A DNA stretch of 64,000 nucleotides, from contig NZ_FO538765.1 in assembly GCF_000968135.1 (NCBI RefSeq), positions 372,001-436,000 on the forward strand, in the 5' to 3' direction. Source of the stretch: Magnetospira sp. QH-2. GTDB taxonomy: Bacteria; Pseudomonadota; Alphaproteobacteria; Rhodospirillales; Magnetospiraceae. Below are positions 59,627 through 64,000 of this stretch, piece after piece (the first letter of the stretch is position 1; each line of letters starts with the position of its first letter). Under the pieces are notes generated by a model, which ran no database searches, was not told where the DNA came from, and saw only the letters and a list, made by a program, of their open reading frames with translations. The position numbers and the translations under genes are program-made.

Positions 59627-59714
59627 AGAGCAGGCCCTCGAGGTTGCTCACGAACTAGAGCATTTTTTGATCAATCCAAGTCATATCCGGCAGCAGAGAA
59701 GTAGTCCGTCCTGA
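59505..59714 (+). CDS. Small helical hypothetical protein
   Basis: This 69-residue protein (MKLWKAFTNSMINLLSVLDN, SARKEQALEVAHELEHFLIN) has AGAGG upstream. Its helical character and start suggest it is the real gene here rather than the overlapping frame. No function assigned. Confidence 0.55.
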   Translation: MKLWKAFTNSMINLLSVLDNFTEGTNELSLMYRDACQSARKEQALEVAHELEHFLINPSHIRQQRSSPS

Positions 59715-60026
59715 ACAACGCCTAAGCCATTGAGATTAAATATATTTGCTCATGTATAGATCAGAAAACTTACGCCAAAGCGGAAATAAGTTTGAGAAGT
59801 GTAATTTATCGTTTGCTATCTTAACTGCCAATTCTCCATTCAACAGAGATGGAGGCCCAGGCAGCCAAGCGAGGCATGTAGGTTTGAGCCTATACCTGCC
59901 CCATATCAGTGCTTCCGGTGTCGCCTTTGTCCATCATCATCCACCCATTTCCACCCCGGATTATGGGTATTTTATGGGTACAAACGAAAAAAACCCGCCG
60001 TGTGGCGAGCTAACTATTTGAAAAAC
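59715..60026. other. Gap inside the right end of element B with arm-type sites
   Basis: No convincing gene. TTATGGGTATTTTATGGGTAC (split as two ATGGGTA at 59963-59969 and 59974-59980) repeats the att-proximal pair at 36763 and 36774, with the same 11-bp spacing. These are candidate integrase arm sites. Confidence 0.55.
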
Positions 60027-60027
60027 T

Positions 60028-60103
60028 TGGCGTCCCCTAGGGGATTCGAACCCCTGTTGCCGCCGTGAGAGGGCGGTGTCCTAGGCCTCTAGACGAAGGG
60101 GAC
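60028..60103 (-). tRNA. tRNA-Glu (anticodon CTC)
   Basis: The 76-nt gene on the minus strand has the acceptor GTCCCCT / AGGGGAC, D arm, anticodon stem CCGCC-CTCTCAC-GGCGG with anticodon CTC, T arm CAGGGGTTCGAATCCCCT-type and an encoded CCA. Its 3' end faces the islands and forms their attachment site. Confidence 0.97.
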
Positions 60104-60123
60104 CCGGAGCGAAGGCCCGTTGT

Positions 60124-61062
60124 TTACGGGAAAGCCGGGGGGGGGTCAAGGGAAATCGGGGAGTCCGGGCGGCCCGCGATAGGGGCGGATTGCAGTCGTC
60201 CATCGTGGGTGCGCAGACCCTGTTGCAAGGCCAGATACTCGGGGTGTTCTGGCGGTAAATGGCCGTGGCGGATAAGGAAATCGATCACCACCAGGGCACA
60301 ATTGAATTTAAAGCTATCCGCCGTTTCCAACTCCTCGATAATCCGTTCGATGGACCAGAGCAGGAAGTGGTCGATCTCGCCGTCGGTGTTGCGCGGGGTG
60401 AAGTCGGCGGGGACCTCCAGGTCATAGACATAGAGGATATCCCGGCGCATGCCGTTTTCCCGTTCCAACTGATAGGAGATGGCCCCCACTGGCCGGGCGC
60501 GGCGCGCCAGATGTTCGGGGATGTCGGCTTCCTCGGCACATTCCTTGATCAGATTATCCATGAGCGACAGGGTGGCGGGCTGGCCGCCGGCGACCAACTG
60601 GTCCAACTTTCCCGGCGCTGTGGGTTTGTCCAGCGCCCGTTTGCCAATCCACATATGCGGGCGGCTATTCTGGGTCAAATAGCCATTGAGATGGACCCCG
60701 GTGCCAAGAATTCCGAACCGGGCCACCGCTGCCCGTTCCAAATACAGCAACGGCGACGCGCCCGGGGCGGTGACGGCGGCATAAAGCTCGTCCCGCCATT
60801 TGGTGAAATGGCCTTCTTCGGCCATGCGCCGCAGGGCCGGGTCCATGGCCCGGGTGCGGTCCTCCACGGTTTGCCACCTGTCGAGCACCGCTACTCGGTC
60901 ATCGGAGCAGCCGAACACTTCCGGATGGCGGCTGCAGACGGGGATGAATTCCCGGCGCACCCAGCCCACCTGCTGATCGGCCACCACGAAGGGCACGAAG
61001 AAATCCGGTGTCCAGCGGTTACAGCGGCGCAGGTGACGGAGCAGGGGGCGGGCTTCGGTCAT
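60124..61062 (-). CDS. DUF4743-NUDIX hydrolase
   Basis: This 312-residue protein has an N-terminal DUF4743 domain (LLRHLRRCNRWTPDFFVPFV) and a C-terminal NUDIX domain with DQLVAGGQPATLSLMDNL followed by IKECAEEADI, the NUDIX box. These resemble eukaryotic TPK-type NUDIX enzymes acting on pyrophosphates such as oxidised thiamine derivatives. The start is ATG 61062; an in-frame ATG at 61092 overlaps the upstream gene. Confidence 0.9.
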   Translation of the reverse strand: MTEARPLLRHLRRCNRWTPDFFVPFVVADQQVGWVRREFIPVCSRHPEVFGCSDDRVAVLDRWQTVEDRTRAMDPALRRMAEEGHFTKWRDELYAAVTAPGASPLLYLERAAVARFGILGTGVHLNGYLTQNSRPHMWIGKRALDKPTAPGKLDQLVAGGQPATLSLMDNLIKECAEEADIPEHLARRARPVGAISYQLERENGMRRDILYVYDLEVPADFTPRNTDGEIDHFLLWSIERIIEELETADSFKFNCALVVIDFLIRHGHLPPEHPEYLALQQGLRTHDGRLQSAPIAGRPDSPISLDPPPAFP

Positions 61063-61069
61063 GGTCGGT

Positions 61070-61378
61070 TCAGGCGCTGAGAGCCACCGCATCCTTTTCC
61101 GCCGTCAAGACCACCTCGACCCCAACGATGCGGCGCAGGGCGGCGGCTAACTTTTCCCGCTGGTCGTGATGCATATCGCGGACCTGGATGTCGATTTGCA
61201 GGTCGTCCCGTTGAACATTGCGCACGGTGCTGTACCAGGTGGTGGGGACCAGGCCACGCTTGGCAAAGGCCTCCATCACCCGGGGCATGACCCCGGCATC
61301 GGCAACGGCATGGACGGAAAAACAGGCGGTGGATGATTGCGGCTCGGTCGCAGCGGACCGGAAGGGTGTCAGGGACAT
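61070..61378 (-). CDS. ACT-domain protein (acetolactate synthase small-subunit-like)
   Basis: This 102-residue protein starts at 61378 (MSLTPFRSAATEP), with GGAG 9 nt upstream. One ACT fold: STACFSVHAVADAGVMPRVM, EAFAKRGLVPTTWYSTVRN, DIQVRDMHHDQREKLAAALR. ACT domains bind amino acids. It lies just before the NUDIX gene and after a hairpin-bearing leader. Confidence 0.82.
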   Translation of the reverse strand: MSLTPFRSAATEPQSSTACFSVHAVADAGVMPRVMEAFAKRGLVPTTWYSTVRNVQRDDLQIDIQVRDMHHDQREKLAAALRRIVGVEVVLTAEKDAVALSA

Positions 61379-61424
61379 GACGGGATACTCCAAACAGTCG
61401 AATAACATTGAGGCGAACGGGAAG

Positions 61425-61511
61425 GCCCGGTTCTCAGCGGAGAACCGGGCCGGTAATTCGCATCGCGACAGCCGCGAGGGCGGTCCAGCCTGTTTGGGTC
61501 AAGTGGGTCAT
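61425..61511 (-). promoter_or_regulatory. Candidate leader peptide and hairpin upstream of the ACT gene
   Basis: A 25-codon frame (61511-61434) ends in MRITGPVLR inside a perfect hairpin, GCCCGGTTCTC-CGCT-GAGAACCGGGC (61425-61450). The arrangement is that of an attenuator sensing branched-chain amino acids, but the poly-U tail is weak. Confidence 0.35.
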
Positions 61512-61616
61512 AACGGCATGATCCTAGACCCTAAAGAGTCGACAAATCAAGGGGTCGTCTTGATTTCGTCTCTCGTGCTGTGTCACTTTGGGGCATCTTC
61601 AACAACGGATCCGGTC

Positions 61617-62084
61617 ATGAAAATCAGCGCCAAGGCTCTCGGCAAGAACCAATACCTGCTCGCTTTCGATGATGCGCGGGTGACATTGGATCAATCGGAT
61701 CTGAAGCAGCTTCTGGCGCAACTGAACAAGTTGGTCAGCGGCGGCGCGGTCACTCCGGACAAAGTGCAGGCGCACCTGATCGCCTTGATAAAGGCCGCCG
61801 ATAACCTGGGGTTACAGGCCCTGCTCCATGCCTCCGAACCCGACGATATTTTGATGCTGCTCAAGGCGGGAGAGGCAGATAAGACTCTGAAGGATCGTTT
61901 GTTTGCCAATATGTCGGAGCGTGCCCGCCGAGTGGTCGAAGAGGATCTGGCGTTCAAATACAAAGACGGTGTGCCCCATGCTCACCTGAGCGTGGCCCTG
62001 GCCCGGTTGTCGCGGACCATAACGGCGCTGCGGGGCGAGGGGCGTCTGAGCATTCAATCAAAAAAGCAAACGGGCAGCACCTAA
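61617..62084 (+). CDS. FliG C-terminal-domain-like protein
   Basis: This 155-residue protein starts at ATG 61617. Residues 70-125 have NLGLQALLHASEPDDILMLL, KAGEADKTLKDRLFANMSER and ARRVVEEDL, the armadillo-like FliG-C pattern (DDxxxAL...LxxNMSxRA). The rest of FliG is absent and no flagellar genes are near. It may bind MotA-like partners or serve elsewhere. Confidence 0.72.
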   Translation: MKISAKALGKNQYLLAFDDARVTLDQSDLKQLLAQLNKLVSGGAVTPDKVQAHLIALIKAADNLGLQALLHASEPDDILMLLKAGEADKTLKDRLFANMSERARRVVEEDLAFKYKDGVPHAHLSVALARLSRTITALRGEGRLSIQSKKQTGST

Positions 62085-62123
62085 AAGGCCTGCCCGTGGG
62101 TACACCAATCCGCAAAAGCTCTT

Positions 62124-62693
62124 TTACGCGGCGGCATCCGCCTTTGTCGCGGCGGCAGCCGCTGCTGCTGCTGCAGCCTGTTTCTTGGCTCGATCAGCGC
62201 GATCCCCCTTGCTGCTTTTCACATAGGCGATCTGGCAATGAGGCAGGCAATAGGGCTTGCCGGGCACCGCTGTTTCGCCGCAGAACTGAAAGTCCGGTTT
62301 GCCAGGCTCGCCAATGGGCCAGCAGCACATGCCGTGGGTGAGCTGGTCCAAGGTGATGATCTCGTTTTTGCCAGATTTCTTGGCTTTGGCCACGGGGGCC
62401 GGCTTGGGCTCCGGCTTGGGCTCGGGCTTGGGAGCGGCAACGGCCGGTTCGGCCTTGGCCGCCGGAGCCTTGGAGGCCTTCTTGGCTGGCGCCGTCTCGC
62501 GCGGCGTCGTTTTCTTGGCGGCGGCAGCTCGCTGAATGGGGGACTGCCGTTTGGGCAGGCCAAGGCGGTGGGCCTTGCCGATGACGGCGTTCTTGGTGAA
62601 GCCCAGGCGGCGGCCAATTTCTCCGGTGGCCAGGCCTTCACTCCACAATTCGGTTAAGAGCTTGATACGGTCGGGGGTCCAATCTTGTGACAT
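62124..62693 (-). CDS. gcrA: Cell-cycle regulator GcrA
   Basis: This 189-residue protein starts at 62693 (MSQDWTPDRIKLLTELWSEG), with AGAGGCAG upstream. The N-terminal helix-turn-helix (LGFTKNAVIGKAHRLGLPKR) is that of GcrA, which recognises GAnTC methylated by CcrM. The middle is Ala/Pro/Lys/Glu-rich with PKPEPK repeats. The C-terminal part has the conserved CCWPIGEPGKPDFQFCG and PYCLPHCQIAY Cys/His motifs. It ends in an Ala-rich tail. GcrA is restricted to alphaproteobacteria. Confidence 0.96.
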   Translation of the reverse strand: MSQDWTPDRIKLLTELWSEGLATGEIGRRLGFTKNAVIGKAHRLGLPKRQSPIQRAAAAKKTTPRETAPAKKASKAPAAKAEPAVAAPKPEPKPEPKPAPVAKAKKSGKNEIITLDQLTHGMCCWPIGEPGKPDFQFCGETAVPGKPYCLPHCQIAYVKSSKGDRADRAKKQAAAAAAAAAATKADAAA

Positions 62694-62845
62694 GCTGCCT
62701 CTGTCTTGCGCGTCCATTGGAAGAGGACGGAAGGAAAAAATCATTGAAACCAGTAGCTTGGCGGGAAGCGTGGCCGGTCCCGAATGGTCAGCGCGAGATT
62801 ACATCATCTGTTCCCACGCGGCAACCCCGCCCCGAAACTAAGACC

Positions 62846-62874
62846 CAAAAGGCGGCCACCGGATGGAGGCCGCC
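62846..62874 (-). terminator. Terminator downstream of the DUF2892 gene
   Basis: On the minus strand GGCGGCCTCC-ATC-CGGTGGCCGCC is followed by TTTTGGG. Confidence 0.65.
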
Positions 62875-62905
62875 TCAATAGGAACGCGCGGAATAAGCGG
62901 AGGCC

Positions 62906-63109
62906 CTATTTTTCGCTGGCCGGGCAGGTCTTGATGCCGAGGATGCTGTAGGCCGGGCACCAGCCAAGCATGGTGGTCAGCACCGGCACGATACCAATCA
63001 GGCCAACCCAGCGATAGGATACGCCTTCGGCCACGGCGGCGAAGGTGAGCAGCAGGCCTCCGACGAGAACGCGCAAAAAGCCATCGAGAAAACCGACATT
63101 ATGAGGCAT
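62906..63109 (-). CDS. DUF2892 (YgaP-like) membrane protein
   Basis: This 67-residue protein has two membrane helices (GFLRVLVGGLLLTFAAVAEG and VGLIGIVPVLTTMLGWCPAY) and conserved Cys in GWCPAYSILGIKTCPA. It resembles the membrane domain of YgaP. Gene pairs of DUF2892 with a Crp/Fnr protein are common and may relate to sulfur stress. Confidence 0.9.
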   Translation of the reverse strand: MPHNVGFLDGFLRVLVGGLLLTFAAVAEGVSYRWVGLIGIVPVLTTMLGWCPAYSILGIKTCPASEK

Positions 63110-63203
63110 TGGAAAAATCTCCGTTGGACGATGATGGGATCACATGGACCCATCATGACGGTCCTGGGCGAGCCTGTCGGTGACCAAGTCACCTAGGGGA
63201 GAT

Positions 63204-63860
63204 TTATTTTGCCACAAGCCCTAATCCCTCCCGGTCGGCCAGATCGATACGGCCCCGGGCGAGGCGGACCAGCCCCCGCCGCTCGAATTCTTTTAACTGA
63301 CGGCTGATCACCTCGCGGGCCGAACCCAGCTCCACGGCGATGTCTTGATGGGTGAGGGGAAGGCTGGCCGATTCCCGGCCTCGATCCAGCAGAAACTGGG
63401 CAAGGCGCTGGTCGATACGCCCGAAGGCCACTTCCTCGATCAGTGCCAGCAAGCCATTGACCCGCGTGCCATAGGCGGAAAAAACGAAGGCACGGAAAAT
63501 GCGAGACGTGGCGAGCAAATCCTGAAAAGCGGCGGCGGGCAGAATGGCGGCGGTGACGTCGGTCTCGGTCAGGCCCTCGGCGTTGTAATCCTCCCCGGCC
63601 ATCAGGCAGGAGGTGGTGAGGACGCAGGTCTGCCCCTTCTCCACCCGATAGAGCACGATTTCCCTCCCGCTTTCAGCGACCATCTGCACCCGAACACTGC
63701 CGTCGATCACCATCAGGTAGTTGGCGCAGGCGCCGCCGTCGTGAAATACCGTTTGCCCGGCGGGCAGGGCTGCGATCTGGGCAATCTGCAAGAGCCTTTG
63801 ACGCTGATCGTCTGGCAGCGCTGCCAGCGGGGGAAATGCGGCAAGCCAGTTTTCGGTCAT
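63204..63860 (-). CDS. Crp/Fnr-family transcriptional regulator
   Basis: This 218-residue protein starts at 63860 (MTENWLAAFPPLAALPDDQR). It has a cyclic-nucleotide-binding-like fold (YLMVIDGSVRVQMVAESGRE) and a Crp helix-turn-helix (LTHQDIAVELGSAREVISRQ). A Cys pair in QTCVLTTSCLMAG may sense redox or sulfide. It probably controls the DUF2892 gene downstream. Confidence 0.93.
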   Translation of the reverse strand: MTENWLAAFPPLAALPDDQRQRLLQIAQIAALPAGQTVFHDGGACANYLMVIDGSVRVQMVAESGREIVLYRVEKGQTCVLTTSCLMAGEDYNAEGLTETDVTAAILPAAAFQDLLATSRIFRAFVFSAYGTRVNGLLALIEEVAFGRIDQRLAQFLLDRGRESASLPLTHQDIAVELGSAREVISRQLKEFERRGLVRLARGRIDLADREGLGLVAK

Positions 63861-64000
63861 CAAGGGTTTTCCTTTGCCAAGCGGTATTGGATCATAGCGT
63901 GAAGCGAAATTGGGCGCCATCGGGTTGGTGACCCCGCACGATGTCTGCTAGGCTTGAACCCATCGAACGAGTCGTCCCAATACCCGGCGAATCCAGGGGG

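Noticed and set aside
59746-60021. 91-residue plus-strand frame at the right end of element B
   Set aside because: No ribosome site and it runs over the arm-type sites; not protein-like.

Overview
The window looks like the chromosome of an alphaproteobacterium, most likely a Rhodospirillales (Magnetospirillum-like) species. The pointers are a GcrA cell-cycle regulator with its Ala/Lys/Pro-rich linker, the trxB/LysR/Lrp block, DUF4743-NUDIX, DUF2892 next to a Crp/Fnr protein, and generally GC-rich codon use. The species itself cannot be read from the sequence.

Layout. (1) 1-4.9 kb is a scrap-heap of accessory DNA: Sel1-repeat proteins, IS110 and RAYT transposase fragments, a run of transposon-end-like repeats, and a toxin/immunity-like cassette region with a duplicated 26-bp junction. 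(2) 4.9-8.3 kb is core: LysR, trxB, 2-Cys peroxiredoxin and an Lrp/AsnC regulator. (3) 8.3-10.0 kb holds a 163-bp MITE (second copy at 4.7 kb) and a complete IS110-family element of the IS1111 type sitting in a REP-like palindrome, with a readable bridge RNA. (4) 10.0-24 kb is core: a CDF metal exporter, phoU, an OxyR-rubrerythrin-rubredoxin-rubredoxin reductase peroxide-defence block, a ferritin-like protein, a DsbA-like thioredoxin, an M48 protease, gamma-glutamyltransferase, an aminotransferase, LysR-cytochrome b561-YceI, and a probable sRNA. (5) 24.1-27.3 kb is a GT4 glycosyltransferase/GH15 glucoamylase pair followed by AT-rich DNA and a prophage terminase remnant. (6) 28.7-36.6 kb and (7) 36.6-60.0 kb are two integrated elements in tandem at the 3' end of tRNA-Glu(CTC) (60028-60103). 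The tRNA 3' end is repeated at 36608-36654 and, in shortened form, at 28687-28704. (8) 60.0-64 kb returns to core: NUDIX, ACT-domain protein, a FliG-C-like protein, gcrA, DUF2892 and Crp/Fnr.

Element A (28.7-36.6 kb) carries a tyrosine integrase, an HUH-type Rep-like protein, a GHKL ATPase with a predicted PD-(D/E)XK nuclease tail (candidate defence gene), a serine resolvase, small lipoproteins and a nucleotidyltransferase/partner pair. Element B (36.6-60 kb) carries a tyrosine integrase next to its att site, an AlpA-like regulator, a PrimPol-DUF3987 replication gene split by an IS1380 insertion, and a run of small island genes. Its cargo is a signalling cluster: an NMT1-PAS histidine kinase, bacteriohemerythrin, PAS-HD-GYP, a degenerate EAL-like protein, a CheY-like receiver and a MASE1-PAS-PAS kinase. 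A decayed end follows, with IS30, IS5 and serine recombinase debris and several short unknown genes.

The best leads are the bridge RNA of the IS110 element, whose two guide loops match its own insertion site and its own circular junction; the GHKL-nuclease protein; the tandem tRNA-Glu islands with matching integrase arm sites; the two CTAG insertions that interrupt otherwise intact genes; and an sRNA with three CUCCC-type hairpin loops.
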